Shown: piece by piece, positions 24,925 to 33,798 of the stretch
Layout of the letters: the number at the start of each line of letters is the position of its first letter
Numbering within the stretch: position 1 is the stretch's first letter
NCBI RefSeq assembly: GCF_947503125.1
Contig: NZ_CANNCR010000012.1
Coordinates: forward strand, 1 to 64,000
Direction: 5' to 3'
DNA length: 64,000 nucleotides
From: an uncultured Metabacillus sp.
GTDB lineage: Bacteria > Bacillota > Bacilli > Bacillales > Bacillaceae
Made by a program: the position numbers and the translations under genes
Notes under the pieces: model-generated
What the model was told of the DNA's origin: nothing
What the model saw: only the letters and a program-made list of their open reading frames with translations
Database searches by the model: none

Positions 24925-25449
24925 TTATCTCGAAGATGGATGTTGGATCGATTTATAATACTGCCCCTTCTCAACATATTCACGCCGGATTCTCTCCATG
25001 TCTTTTATATCTTCAGAAGTTAGTGTTCTTACGACTTTCGCAGGTCTGCCAAGAGCAAGAGAGTTAGGAGGGATTTTTTTTCCGGGAGGAACCAGACTTC
25101 CTGCACCAATAAATGCTCCTTCACCAATTTCTGCTCCATCTAAAATTATGGATCCCATCCCGATCAGCGCTTTTTTGCGAATAATTGAACTATGTAGGAC
25201 CACACTATGTCCAACAGTAACTTCATCCTCTATGATCAGAGGGTTATTTGGACTTTGATGAAGACAGCAAAGATCTTGAATATTGACCTTATTTCCAATG
25301 ATCGTAGGCGCTACATCACCGCGAATAACTGTTTGGAACCATATACTTGATTCATCACCAATCACTACATCCCCGGTAATTGTCACATAATCGGCAATAA
25401 AAGCCGAATCTGCGATGTTTGGTGTTTTATCTTTGTATGGATAAATCAT
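24925..25449 (-). CDS. ytoA: gamma-carbonic anhydrase family hexapeptide protein (YtoA)
   Basis: 174-aa left-handed beta-helix protein. Hexapeptide turns run through the centre (VTITGDVVIGDESSIWF, VNIQDLCCLHQSP, VTVGHSVVLHSS, GMGSIILDGAEIGEGAFIGA). The metal-site histidines of the gamma class are recognisable: His in CCLHQ, GHSVV and VLHSS. ATG 25449 follows AAAGGG by 9 nt; the upstream TTG is too close. It may hydrate CO2 or act as an acyltransferase-like scaffold; B. subtilis YtoA is not characterised in detail to my knowledge. Divergent from ytpA. Confidence 0.9.
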   Translation of the reverse strand: MIYPYKDKTPNIADSAFIADYVTITGDVVIGDESSIWFQTVIRGDVAPTIIGNKVNIQDLCCLHQSPNNPLIIEDEVTVGHSVVLHSSIIRKKALIGMGSIILDGAEIGEGAFIGAGSLVPPGKKIPPNSLALGRPAKVVRTLTSEDIKDMERIRREYVEKGQYYKSIQHPSSR

Positions 25450-25543
25450 TTTTTTCAACCCTTTCTTATGGAAAGAATATGTATTTTCGTACTAATATTA
25501 TAACAGAGATTTCTTTAATTGATGGAAAGGAGAGGCAGCAATC

Positions 25544-26347
25544 ATGTGGAAATGGGAATCTGAGGTTGAACAACCTAAAGGCGTAATTGTAATTGTTCAT
25601 GGAGCTGCTGAACATCATGGCCGTTATAAATGGCTTGTAGAAATGTGGAAATTGTCCGGATATCATGTTGTGATGGGGGATTTGCCCGGGCAAGGAACAA
25701 CTACAAGAAGAAGAGGACATATTGAATCATTTGATGAATATATAATTGAGGTAAACGCCTGGTTAAAAGAAGCGAAAAAATTTGGTTTGCCTTTATTTTT
25801 ACTTGGGCATAGCATGGGAGGCCTTATTGTGATTCGGGCTCTTCAGGAGAAACATCATGAAGTGAAAGCTGTTATCCTTTCGTCACCTTGTTTAGGCATT
25901 TTATACAAACCGAACAAAGCGTTAGAGCTTGCTTCAAGAGGTCTTAATATAATTGCTCCTACTTTTAAGGTAGAATCTAAATTAAGCGTCTCAATTGCAA
26001 CCCGAAACAAAGCTGTACAGGATACGGATGAAAATGATTCATTATATGTGACAAAGGTTTCGGTTAGATGGTATCGTGAATTAATAAAGGCAATGGAAGA
26101 AGCGCAAAACCAGGTGAAAAAATTTCAGGACATTCCTTTGCTCCTTATGCAAGGCGGAGAAGATAAAATCGTAGACAAATCATTGGTAAAGGAATGGTTT
26201 AATAAGGTTGACCTTATGGAAAAATCTTATAAGGAATGGAAAGGTTTTTATCATGAAATTTTTAGCGAGCCTGAGCGTGACGAAGTATTTGAAGCAGCAA
26301 AACGTTTTTTTGACGCACATTGTCCTAAAACAGTAGAAATCAGCTGA
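25544..26347 (+). CDS. ytpA: lysophospholipase-like alpha/beta hydrolase (YtpA)
   Basis: 267-aa monoacylglycerol-lipase/lysophospholipase type hydrolase. Oxyanion segment VHGAAEHHGRY, DLPGQG, nucleophile GHSMGG (Ser at about 90), Asp in QGGEDKIVD and His in FYHEIFSEPERDE. In B. subtilis, ytpA is needed for the phospholipid antibiotic bacilysocin, and YtpB acts in terpenoid synthesis; the two genes are adjacent there as here. ATG 25544 follows AAAGGAGAGG. No signal peptide; the enzyme is cytoplasmic or membrane-associated. Confidence 0.92.
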   Translation: MWKWESEVEQPKGVIVIVHGAAEHHGRYKWLVEMWKLSGYHVVMGDLPGQGTTTRRRGHIESFDEYIIEVNAWLKEAKKFGLPLFLLGHSMGGLIVIRALQEKHHEVKAVILSSPCLGILYKPNKALELASRGLNIIAPTFKVESKLSVSIATRNKAVQDTDENDSLYVTKVSVRWYRELIKAMEEAQNQVKKFQDIPLLLMQGGEDKIVDKSLVKEWFNKVDLMEKSYKEWKGFYHEIFSEPERDEVFEAAKRFFDAHCPKTVEIS

Positions 26348-26430
26348 GATTGTTACATGCGCAGGATAAGGGAAGGTCTCTTATTTATGACATCTTTTCT
26401 TCAAAATAATTTGCAAGAGGTGACACCCCT

Positions 26431-27510
26431 TTGACAGTACCACAGCACCCAATTAGACTCATGGCAAAAGTATATCGAGAAGTTTTTCCAATTGTTCATT
26501 TTTATATTAAGTATTGGAGAGAGCAAGCGGAAAAAATCCCAAATAAGGAGCTGAGAAATCAAGCAATTGCAAGCATTGATAAAAAGGGGTTTCACTGTGA
26601 AGGCGGCGGAATTTTGTCTATCATATCCGGGCCACATCAGCAGCAGTGTATTAAATTCATTGTGGCTTATCAAACGATAAGTGATTATTTGGATAATTTA
26701 TGTGACCGCAGTACTTCATTAGACCCGGTAGATTTTAGAATGCTGCACCAATCGATGCTTGATGCCTTAACATGCGGAGCATCTTGCAAGAATTATTATC
26801 AATTTCGTGAGGACCAAGATGATGGAGGCTACTTACATAAGCTTGTCCAAACTTGTCAAAATGTTCTATCTGATTTAGAGCATTACCCGGTCATCTCAAA
26901 ATACTTACTGGAATTATCAAGCTATTATTGTGACTTGCAAGTACATAAGCATGTGAAAAAAGAAGAAAGAGTTCCAAGGCTTGAAGATTGGTTTGAATGT
27001 CATAAAGAAAATTTACCGGAAATGGAATGGTTTGAGTTTTCCGCATGCACAGGGTCAACTCTTGGGATTTTTTGTTTAGTAGCCTATGCCTTTCAAGAAG
27101 ACTTTGAAGAAAAACAGGCCGTTCAAATCAGGGAAAGTTATTTCCCTTATGTACAAGGGTTGCATATTTTGCTTGATTATTTAATAGACCAAGAAGAAGA
27201 CGAAATTGGAGGGGATTTAAATTTTTGCAGCTATTATGATTCAGAGTCGATCATGATGAATAGACTGGAGCATTTTATCGAGAAGGCTGACCACCACTTA
27301 TCAGGAATTCCTCATGAAAATTTTCACAAACTAATAAATCGAGGCTTATTAGGTGTATATTTATCTGATGATAAGGTCGCTTCACATAAAGAACTACATA
27401 AATTAGCAAAAAGGCTCATAAAATTAGGCGGAATGACCTCTTACTTTTTTTATGTGAATGGAAGAGCTTATCGTGCTTTTCAAAAGCTTCCTTGGAAGAA
27501 AAGTTCTTAA
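26431..27510 (+). CDS. ytpB: tetraprenyl-beta-curcumene synthase (YtpB, DUF2600)
   Basis: Cyclises tetraprenyl diphosphate (C35) to tetraprenyl-beta-curcumene, first step of Bacillus sesquarterpenes. This large-terpene synthase class lacks the classical class I signature; Asp-rich segments ISDYLDNLCD and LLDYLIDQEEDE are present and NKGRAYR-like NGRAYRAFQ ends it. TTG 26431 is the start, with AGAGGTGA 8 nt upstream, giving 359 residues. It follows ytpA by 83 bp and ends in a terminator. No squalene-hopene-like cyclase is nearby for the next step. Confidence 0.92.
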   Translation: MTVPQHPIRLMAKVYREVFPIVHFYIKYWREQAEKIPNKELRNQAIASIDKKGFHCEGGGILSIISGPHQQQCIKFIVAYQTISDYLDNLCDRSTSLDPVDFRMLHQSMLDALTCGASCKNYYQFREDQDDGGYLHKLVQTCQNVLSDLEHYPVISKYLLELSSYYCDLQVHKHVKKEERVPRLEDWFECHKENLPEMEWFEFSACTGSTLGIFCLVAYAFQEDFEEKQAVQIRESYFPYVQGLHILLDYLIDQEEDEIGGDLNFCSYYDSESIMMNRLEHFIEKADHHLSGIPHENFHKLINRGLLGVYLSDDKVASHKELHKLAKRLIKLGGMTSYFFYVNGRAYRAFQKLPWKKSS

Positions 27511-27540
27511 AGGCTCCTGTCCAAATGCTAAAATTTTTTT

Positions 27541-27578
27541 AAAAAGGCATCAATGTTTCCTGACATAGATGCCTTTTC
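27541..27578. terminator. terminator between ytpB and ytqB
   Basis: AAAAGGCAT and ATGCCTTTT arms with A-rich and T-rich flanks, between convergent genes. Confidence 0.8.
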
Positions 27579-27652
27579 CTATACACTAATAGTTAATGGT
27601 CATGAAAAAAGCACCTTCCCATATAAGAAGCTGCTCATTTCTGTCCGTCAAT

Positions 27653-28225
27653 TTAGCATTTTTCAATAGCAATGATATATGGAGGATTGTTCTGTTTATT
27701 AATAAATTGATATTGTAACACATGGGCATCTGCAGGATTAATTGTTTTGACGAAATCCATCAAGGCATCTCGTTCAACTTTTCCCTCATCGTGGCCGTGA
27801 TAAATCACGATGACAATCATCCCTTCTGGCTTTAACATATCCAAAAGCTGATCAATTGCTGAAATTGTTGTTTCTGGTACGGTGACAATCGATTGGTCAC
27901 CGCCGGGAAGATAACCAAGATTAAAAATCGCACCTGCTATTTGTCCATGTAGTTCAGCGGGGAGCGATGCTTTTAGTTGCTGATGTCCCTGATGAAAGAG
28001 TGTTACGTGCTTGTCTAATTGTTCTGCCTTAAGCCGATCGATTGTATTATTTATTGCTTCTGCTTGAATATCAAACCCATAGACATGTCCATTTTCTCCA
28101 ACCAGCTTTGCTAAAAAAACGGTATCATGACCATTGCCGATTGTTGCATCAATGACCGTATCACCCTGCTTGACAGCAGTTTGCAAAAGCTGTTTTGCAA
28201 AGGGCAAAATTCGTTGTAGCTTCAT
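27653..28225 (-). CDS. ytqB: class I SAM methyltransferase YtqB (MnmM)
   Basis: 190-aa methyltransferase; SAM motif I DATIGNGHDTVFLA (about residue 25-38), acidic motif II GFDIQ, then FNLGYLPGGD. B. subtilis YtqB has been identified as MnmM, which methylates nm5(s2)U34 of tRNA to mnm5(s2)U34 in organisms lacking MnmC. Its start overlaps the end of ytqA by 4 nt (ATGA), so the two are translationally coupled. The terminal NNPPYIIAIEK is conserved in the family. Confidence 0.92.
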   Translation of the reverse strand: MKLQRILPFAKQLLQTAVKQGDTVIDATIGNGHDTVFLAKLVGENGHVYGFDIQAEAINNTIDRLKAEQLDKHVTLFHQGHQQLKASLPAELHGQIAGAIFNLGYLPGGDQSIVTVPETTISAIDQLLDMLKPEGMIVIVIYHGHDEGKVERDALMDFVKTINPADAHVLQYQFINKQNNPPYIIAIEKC

Positions 28226-29187
28226 AACGTATTGATCCCTTCTTTTGTATAAAATTTCCCTTGGTAACTATTTCTCACTTTTAATTCAGCATCAATGGAA
28301 TTTAATACATTCCACTTATCAACACTCCACATTGGACCAATCATTAAATCAATAGGTCCATCACCTGTAATCCGATGAACAATCATCTCAGGTGGAAGAA
28401 TTTCTAATTGGTCGCAAACAAGGTTGACATATTCCTCCTGTGAAAGGAATTCTAGCTTCCCTTTTTCATATTGTTTAACCATCGGGGTTCCTTTTAACAA
28501 ATGCAAAAGATGGATTTTTATTCCTTGAACATCAAGGTTCGCAACTGTTTTAGCTGTTTCCATCATCATTTCGTTATTTTCTAAAGGCAGGCCGTTAATA
28601 ATATGAGAACAAACTCGAATACCATGCTTGCGTAATTTGTTCACACCTTCAACATAACACTCAAAATTATGGGCGCGGTTAATCAGCAGAGCTGTTCGTT
28701 CATGAATGGTTTGCAAACCCATCTCAACCCATAAATAGGTTCGCTCATTAAGCTCGGCTAAATATTCAACAACATCGTCAGGTAGGCAATCAGGCCGTGT
28801 GGCGATGGATAATCCGATAACTCCATCCAATCCAAGTACAGCCTCATATTTTTCTTTTAACACCTCAACAGGTGCATGAGTATTTGTGTAAGCCTGGAAG
28901 TAGGCAAGATATTTTCCGTCCTTCCATTTTTTATGCATCTTTGCTTTAATCTCATTGAATTGAGTAACGAGATCATCAGCTCGGTTACCGGCAAAATCAC
29001 CAGAACCCGCTGCACTACAAAATGTGCATCCGCCATATGCAACAGTGCCATCACGGTTTGGACAATCAAAACCGCCATCTAATGCTACTTTAAAAACCTT
29101 ATGACCAAAAGTTTGGCGTAAATGGTAATTCCACGTATGATAACGTTTATCGTCAGAGGCATACATAAATGGATTTAATTTGTTCAA
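28222..29187 (-). CDS. ytqA: radical SAM protein YtqA (TIGR01212, MnmL-like)
   Basis: 321-aa radical SAM enzyme. The cluster-binding cysteines have the family's unusual spacing: Cys in FDCPNRDGT, then GGCTFC (C-x11-C-x2-C). GVIGLSIATRPDCLPD and YLWVEMGLQTIHE are typical of TIGR01212. Paired with YtqB it is proposed to act in mnm5(s2)U34 tRNA wobble modification (MnmL). TTG 29187 has AAGGTGG 10 nt upstream; ATG 29166 is an alternative start. First gene of a two-gene operon. Confidence 0.9.
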   Translation of the reverse strand: MNKLNPFMYASDDKRYHTWNYHLRQTFGHKVFKVALDGGFDCPNRDGTVAYGGCTFCSAAGSGDFAGNRADDLVTQFNEIKAKMHKKWKDGKYLAYFQAYTNTHAPVEVLKEKYEAVLGLDGVIGLSIATRPDCLPDDVVEYLAELNERTYLWVEMGLQTIHERTALLINRAHNFECYVEGVNKLRKHGIRVCSHIINGLPLENNEMMMETAKTVANLDVQGIKIHLLHLLKGTPMVKQYEKGKLEFLSQEEYVNLVCDQLEILPPEMIVHRITGDGPIDLMIGPMWSVDKWNVLNSIDAELKVRNSYQGKFYTKEGINTL

Positions 29188-29375
29188 AATGAAAATACCA
29201 CCTTATTTTGCTGATTTATCAATCTTCATCAGAAAAGTTTATCATGATCACTGGCTGAATAACAGTTTTCTTTCCTACTTACCAATTATTATTAGTTAAG
29301 TTTTTAGTTCAGCCTGCAAACAATAAAATTGATGAAGCTTCAATTGACTTCATATCGTTTGGAGGAGAGATACAG

Positions 29376-29639
29376 ATGGCAACAAGACAATCCGTTAACG
29401 AATATTTGCAACGCTGCAACGAAGCAATGAAATATGCACGTGAACAATGTAAAACAGGTGCCCAGCAAGAGCATTATAATGAAACCGAATATACAAAAGC
29501 ACTTCAAGGACTTGAAAACGCAGTAAATGATATTAATCATTTGTCCCTTAGTGCGAATGATCAGCAGCAGGATCAGCTTTACCGTATGCGTCTTCAGCTC
29601 CAAGCATTACAAAATGAAATGATTTTATTAAGACACTAG
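29376..29639 (+). CDS. ytzC: DUF2524 family protein (YtzC)
   Basis: 87-aa helical protein: SVNEYLQRCNEAMKYAREQ, ALQGLENAVNDINHLSLSAN, YRMRLQLQALQNEMI. It has the length and pattern of B. subtilis YtzC, unknown function, all-helical and probably coiled-coil. GGAGGAG lies 10 nt before ATG 29376. The next small gene begins 10 bp after the stop. Confidence 0.87.
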   Translation: MATRQSVNEYLQRCNEAMKYAREQCKTGAQQEHYNETEYTKALQGLENAVNDINHLSLSANDQQQDQLYRMRLQLQALQNEMILLRH

Positions 29640-29649
29640 GGGGATCCAT

Positions 29650-29817
29650 ATGAAAAAGCGTTCAAAACAAAATAATCCCGAGCAAAAAACAAAAAATGGT
29701 GTAAACAATAATGATCTTGAGCTTGGCCAAGATCTAGATCCTGTCATTCAAACGAAAGCAAAGAATGCGAAAAAAGGGCAGCCGATAAAATCTAAGCAAA
29801 GAGTTGAAAATAATTAA
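29650..29817 (+). CDS. small basic hydrophilic protein, unrecognised
   Basis: 55-codon frame with GGGGG 6 nt before ATG 29650, directly after ytzC. The product is very rich in Lys, Asn and Gln (MKKRSKQNNPEQKTKNG, AKNAKKGQPIKSKQ) with a short acidic middle (NDLELGQDLDPVIQT). It looks like an unfolded small protein of the spore type, but I cannot place it in a named SASP family. The strong ribosome site, tight spacing and following terminator support it. Confidence 0.6.
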   Translation: MKKRSKQNNPEQKTKNGVNNNDLELGQDLDPVIQTKAKNAKKGQPIKSKQRVENN

Positions 29818-29822
29818 AAGAT

Positions 29823-29849
29823 AAAAAGGGCCGATTTGGTCCTTTTTGA
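29823..29849 (+). terminator. terminator of ytzC operon
   Basis: AAAAAGGGCC pairs with GGTCCTTTTT with a 5-nt loop. Confidence 0.82.
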
Positions 29850-29917
29850 AAATTTAAGAATGCATACAAAGTAACAAATAATAAATTTCATTCAGCACTA
29901 AAAAAGAGACTATAGCT

Positions 29918-29953
29918 TAAAAAAATTGGCTGCAACCATTGCAGTCAATTTTT
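29918..29953 (+). terminator. terminator-like hairpin before the GNAT gene
   Basis: AAAATTGGCTGCA and TTGCAGTCAATTTTT pair around ACCA, with a T run. It ends 40 nt before the GNAT start and follows another terminator, so it may be an attenuator in that gene's leader or a second terminator. Confidence 0.6.
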
Positions 29954-29992
29954 GTGTTATATGAGAAAATAATTTTTAGGAGGGATTACATA

Positions 29993-30475
29993 ATGAAAAT
30001 CGAAATTCGCTTATCAAAGAAAAGTGATTTTGAAAGGATAATTGAAATTGATCGTCGCGTATGGAATTCAAAGACTACTCCTTCGACCATCACGTGGAAA
30101 TCAGTTGATGAATATGAAAATCGAAATCCAGAAGGAAGTCAGCTCATCGCACTTGTTAATGGCCAGGTAGTCGGATATTTAGGTTTTCATCCACCAACTC
30201 CGCTCAAAACCAACCAGCATGTAATGGAAATCGATCTGGCAGTTGATCCAGAGTATCAAGGAACAGGAATTGGCAGAAAACTTTTAGAAAACTATAAGCA
30301 GCGAGCTCGTGAAAAGGGCATATGTAAATTATCCCTGCGGGTATTAGCAACAAATGAAGGGGCGATCCAATTCTATAAAAAATGCGGATTTATTGAACAA
30401 GGAAGGCTAATTAATGAATTTTTTCTAGATGGCAAATTTGTTGATGATCTCCTCATGTATATCCAATTAAATTAA
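29993..30475 (+). CDS. GNAT family N-acetyltransferase
   Basis: 160-aa acetyltransferase. The acetyl-CoA loop is clear: DLAVDPEYQGTGIGRKLLEN (V-x-x-x-x-Q/R-x-x-G-x-G/A), followed by LRVLATNEGAIQFYKKCGF and EQGRLINEF, the pattern of RimI/PhnO-like enzymes acting on small molecules or peptides. ATG 29993 is chosen: AGGAGGG is 8 nt upstream; the longer frame covers the hairpin at 29918-29953. Substrate unknown. Monocistronic. Confidence 0.9.
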   Translation: MKIEIRLSKKSDFERIIEIDRRVWNSKTTPSTITWKSVDEYENRNPEGSQLIALVNGQVVGYLGFHPPTPLKTNQHVMEIDLAVDPEYQGTGIGRKLLENYKQRAREKGICKLSLRVLATNEGAIQFYKKCGFIEQGRLINEFFLDGKFVDDLLMYIQLN

Positions 30476-30600
30476 CAGATTTCCAATGATCGAAAAGTCG
30501 GTAAATTCCCATTATTAGAACTTTGCAGGATGTGGTTGATTTCTATTGAAACCACATGATAATACGGTTAAAATTTCAGAGGAACAATCAATGAAATCTT

Positions 30601-30648
30601 CGCGGAAAGAGGATGTTTTTGCATCTTTGCTCTCCGTGATTTTTTTTT
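30601..30648 (+). terminator. terminator after GNAT region
   Basis: CGCGGAAAGAGGATG pairs imperfectly with CATCTTTGCTCTCCGTG and is followed by nine Ts. It lies 125 bp after the GNAT stop. Confidence 0.75.
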
Positions 30649-30723
30649 AAATATTTAAATTAAAACAAGCATCAACGTTATTGCTGCTTGAAAATAATAA
30701 TCTAGTTCATTTAAGGGGGGATT

Positions 30724-31908
30724 ATGATGCCGCGTGCTTTATGGCTGCTTGTTATTGGTATGATGGCCAATGTGATGGGGTCATCCTTTTTATGGCCGCT
30801 GAATACAATTTATATTCATGAGCATTTAGGAAAATCATTAACCGTTGCTGGAGTTGTTCTCATGCTGAATTCAGCAGCTAGTGTCATTGGCAACCTTGTC
30901 GGCGGTGTATTATTTGATAGAATCGGCGGTTATAAATCCATCATGACAGGAATTATTATTACCTTAGTCGCTGTTGTGACCCTCATGTTTTTCCATGGTT
31001 GGCCGATCTATATTTATTTACTTATTTTAATTGGTTTCGGGTCTGGAATCGTTTTTCCTGCTACATATGCGCTCGCTGGAACGGTTTGGCCGGAAGGCGG
31101 AAGAAAGGCGTTTAATGCCATCTATGTAGCGCAAAATATTGGTGTTGCTGCTGGTGCATCGCTTGGCGGAATCGTCGCTTCCATCTCGTTTCAGTATATT
31201 TTTCTAGCGAATGCAGCCTTATATGCTGTTTTTTTCTTGATCGCATTCTTCGGATTCCGAAATATTAATGGGGTTCATGTAAACTCTATGTTGGATCAAA
31301 CGGCTGCTGTAAAACATCCGCAAAAATTCACGGCACTTGTTACTTTATGTATTGGTTATTTATTGTGTTGGGTTGGATATGTACAATGGTCAACAACGAT
31401 TTCTTCACACACACAAACACTGAATATCCCGTTAAACCAATATAGTTTGTTATGGACGGTCAATGGGGTTCTGATTGTTTGTGCCCAGCCAGTTCTTTCG
31501 CAGTTCGTGAAACATGTTGCCAAAACAATAAAACAGCAAATGTTGATTGGATATATGATTTTTATTGTTTCATTCCTTGTTGCCGCAAACGCAGAACACT
31601 TTATAGGCTTTTTAATCGCAATGATCATTTTAACGATTGGCGAAATGCTCGTCTGGCCAGCAGTGCCGACAATTGCAGATAGCCTGGCTCCTAAGGGAAG
31701 ACAAGGCTTTTATCAAGGTTTTGTGAACAGTACCGCAACAGGTGGAAAAATGATCGGACCGCTTCTTGGCGGATTCATTGCAGACTACTATAATATCAAT
31801 TTCCTATTCATGGTCATTATCAGTCTGTTAATCATTGGAATCTTTACCACTATTCTTTACGATAAAAAACTGAAACCAACAGTGGAAAATGCTGCAGCGA
31901 GAACATAA
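30724..31908 (+). CDS. yttB: MFS transporter (YttB-like)
   Basis: 394-aa major facilitator with 12 predicted segments. The A-like motif GGVLFDRIGGYKSIM follows segment 2 (about residues 61-75) and is partly repeated in PTIADSLAPKGRQGFYQG of the second half. Length and pattern fit drug/multidrug efflux MFS proteins of the DHA1 type, as B. subtilis YttB near leuS. AAGGGGGG lies just before two consecutive ATGs (30724, 30727). Substrate unknown; no regulator sits directly beside it. Confidence 0.87.
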   Translation: MMPRALWLLVIGMMANVMGSSFLWPLNTIYIHEHLGKSLTVAGVVLMLNSAASVIGNLVGGVLFDRIGGYKSIMTGIIITLVAVVTLMFFHGWPIYIYLLILIGFGSGIVFPATYALAGTVWPEGGRKAFNAIYVAQNIGVAAGASLGGIVASISFQYIFLANAALYAVFFLIAFFGFRNINGVHVNSMLDQTAAVKHPQKFTALVTLCIGYLLCWVGYVQWSTTISSHTQTLNIPLNQYSLLWTVNGVLIVCAQPVLSQFVKHVAKTIKQQMLIGYMIFIVSFLVAANAEHFIGFLIAMIILTIGEMLVWPAVPTIADSLAPKGRQGFYQGFVNSTATGGKMIGPLLGGFIADYYNINFLFMVIISLLIIGIFTTILYDKKLKPTVENAAART

Positions 31909-31917
31909 TGGGATTGG

Positions 31918-31956
31918 ATGGGGACGGTTCTTCACAAGGTTGTGGGGACTGTCCCC
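31918..31956 (+). terminator. hairpin after yttB
   Basis: GGGGACGGTTCTTCAC and GTGGGGACTGTCCCC: the outer GGGGAC/GTCCCC pair around an inner stem, then TATTTAAG. The T run is poor, so termination is less certain. Confidence 0.5.
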
Positions 31957-32017
31957 TATTTAAGTCCAATTCAATATGTTACGATGAAAATAAAAATATT
32001 TGCTAGGGGAAGGTAAA

Positions 32018-33382
32018 ATGTTAAATCAACGTTTTCCGTATGCCAAGGAGATTATTGAGACGGTTATTGAGAACGCTTACGTTTGGATCGTTATTGTTGA
32101 TGCCAATGGGGACATTATTTATATGAATGACAATTATTGCCGTTTTTGCCAGGTTACAAAAGAAGAGGTTATTGGGCGGCATGTAACAGAGGTTATTGAA
32201 AATACAAGAATGCATATTGTTGTCCAGACAGGGGTAGAGGAAATCGCAGATCTTCAATATATTCGAGGGAACTATATGATTGCAAACCGCATTCCCATTT
32301 TTGCTGATAAAAAAATAGTAGGTGCGTTTGGAACGGTTATGTTTCGAGATACAAAGGAATGGCATGAGATGAATTCCCATGTACGCCATCACTTATCGTC
32401 CATTCAATCGTTTATTGAGCAGCAAGAGCTAACAGGTGCTAAATATACATTAAATGATATTCAATCAAACTCCCGCGTCATGGCTGAATTAAAGGAAAAA
32501 GTAAAATCAATAGCTGCAACTGACAGCTCTGTTCTCATAAGGGGAGAAAGCGGTACAGGTAAAGAATTATTTGCCCACAGCATTCATTTGCTTAGCAACC
32601 GGAGTGAAAAACCATTTATAAAAGTGAACTGCGGAGCTATTCCTGAGCAGCTTTTGGAGTCTGAATTATTTGGTTATGAAGATGGTGCATTTACAGGGGC
32701 AAAAAAGGGAGGAAAGAAAGGGAAATTTCAGCAAGCGAATGGAGGAACTATTTTTCTCGATGAGATTGGAGATATGAGTTTACATATGCAAGTAAAGCTG
32801 CTTAGGGTCCTTCAAGAAAAAGAAGTGGAGCCAATAGGGTCAACAAAATCAATACCATTGGATGTCCGTGTCATTACGGCTACAAATCGTCCGCTTGAGC
32901 TGCTCATGCAAAATCATACCTTCCGAAGTGACCTTTATTATCGGATCAGTGTGATTCCTTTGTTTATTCCTCCCCTGCGTGAGCGAATGGAGGATTTAGA
33001 AATATTAGTCAGCTATTTTATAAAAAAGGTTTCATTACGTACGGGAAAGCGGATTTCCATGATCCACGAAGAGGTGATGAATACATTTCAGCACTATCAC
33101 TGGCAAGGGAATATTCGTGAATTAGAAAATGTCATAGAAGCGGCAATCCATCTTGCAAAAACAGATGTCATAACGTTGGAAGCGATACCTGACTACATAA
33201 AAAAGCCAGCGGTCATTCATTCAAAAACGACTTCACTTAAGGAAATGCTAAATGAAACGGAAAAAAATATTCTCCTCTCAACCATTAAAAAATATGACGG
33301 AGATAAAAGAAAAGCAGCTAAAGCATTGGGTATAAGCAAATCAAGTATGTATGAAAAAGTTCAAAAATATGGGCTTGAATAA
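32018..33382 (+). CDS. sigma-54-dependent transcriptional activator (PAS-AAA-Fis HTH)
   Basis: 454-aa enhancer-binding protein. N-terminal PAS domain (about 10-110; VIVDANGDIIYMNDNYC), central AAA+ domain with Walker A RGESGTGKE (about 175), GAFTGA (about 224), the sigma-54 contact, Walker B GGTIFLDEIGD and Arg finger in RSDLYYRISV; C-terminal Fis-type HTH (KRKAAKALGISKSSMYEKVQ). ATG 32018 has GGGGAAGG upstream. It ends in a terminator and is followed by a -24/-12 promoter for the GntP-type permease, so it very likely activates that operon. The PAS domain would read a small metabolite. Confidence 0.95.
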   Translation: MLNQRFPYAKEIIETVIENAYVWIVIVDANGDIIYMNDNYCRFCQVTKEEVIGRHVTEVIENTRMHIVVQTGVEEIADLQYIRGNYMIANRIPIFADKKIVGAFGTVMFRDTKEWHEMNSHVRHHLSSIQSFIEQQELTGAKYTLNDIQSNSRVMAELKEKVKSIAATDSSVLIRGESGTGKELFAHSIHLLSNRSEKPFIKVNCGAIPEQLLESELFGYEDGAFTGAKKGGKKGKFQQANGGTIFLDEIGDMSLHMQVKLLRVLQEKEVEPIGSTKSIPLDVRVITATNRPLELLMQNHTFRSDLYYRISVIPLFIPPLRERMEDLEILVSYFIKKVSLRTGKRISMIHEEVMNTFQHYHWQGNIRELENVIEAAIHLAKTDVITLEAIPDYIKKPAVIHSKTTSLKEMLNETEKNILLSTIKKYDGDKRKAAKALGISKSSMYEKVQKYGLE

Positions 33383-33404
33383 CGTAGTCCAGAAAATCGG
33401 AAAG

Positions 33405-33432
33405 CAGTCCAGAAAGTTGGACTGTTCTTTTT
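33405..33432 (+). terminator. terminator of the sigma-54 activator gene
   Basis: CAGTCCA (33405-33411) and TGGACTG (33418-33424) with a 6-nt loop, then TTCTTTTTTT. An extra upstream copy of GTCCAGAAA (33387-33395) makes part of the stem a direct repeat. Confidence 0.8.
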
Positions 33433-33486
33433 TTGTTGGTGCTGCAATACTCATATGTATGGACAAGTTCTTACAAAATAATAAAT

Positions 33487-33502
33487 TTCCGTAAATTCGG
33501 AA
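33487..33502. promoter_or_regulatory. candidate enhancer site (UAS)
   Basis: TTCCG and CGGAA with a 6-nt AT spacer, about 55-70 bp upstream of the -24 element, the usual place for activator binding. It is short, so support is modest. Confidence 0.4.
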
Positions 33503-33555
33503 TGGCAGGTATGAACATATAAATCTATTCTCCGTTTTTTAGATCTCTTTTATGT

Positions 33556-33571
33556 TGGCATAGAACTTGCA
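33556..33571 (+). promoter_or_regulatory. sigma-54 (-24/-12) promoter
   Basis: TGGCATAGAACTTGCA matches the consensus TGGCAC-N5-TTGCW with one substitution and exact GG-to-GC spacing. It precedes the GntP-type gene by about 230 nt. Confidence 0.9.
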
Positions 33572-33639
33572 AAATATAACAGTGAAAAAGAGAGGGGGAA
33601 TTCGATTATAAATTTCAACAATATCTTAAACGTATTTTT

Positions 33640-33653
33640 TGAAAGCGATTACT
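33640..33653. promoter_or_regulatory. CcpA cre site
   Basis: TGAAAGCGATTACT agrees with the cre consensus TGWAANCGNTNWCA at all but the last position. It lies about 60-75 nt downstream of the expected sigma-54 start, so CcpA would repress as a roadblock. Confidence 0.72.
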
Positions 33654-33798
33654 TATAAACAAATTTACTGTAGCACCCTGCTGTATTGACCTAACAAAAA
33701 AAGTGAGTCTTACAATCTGCAAAAAGCCAGCTTAATGGTTTTAAAGAATGTGAAACTTCTACCAGTACCATAAAGTTGGAACAAAGGGGGAAAAACAT

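Noticed and set aside
24696-24983. 95-codon minus-strand frame downstream of ytoA
   Set aside because: No ribosome site, starts inside ytoA in another frame and has no recognisable pattern.
33405-33424. CAGTCCA/TGGACTG palindrome as sigma-54 enhancer site
   Set aside because: It is directly followed by a T run and the preceding gene's stop is 20 bp away, so a terminator is the simpler reading.
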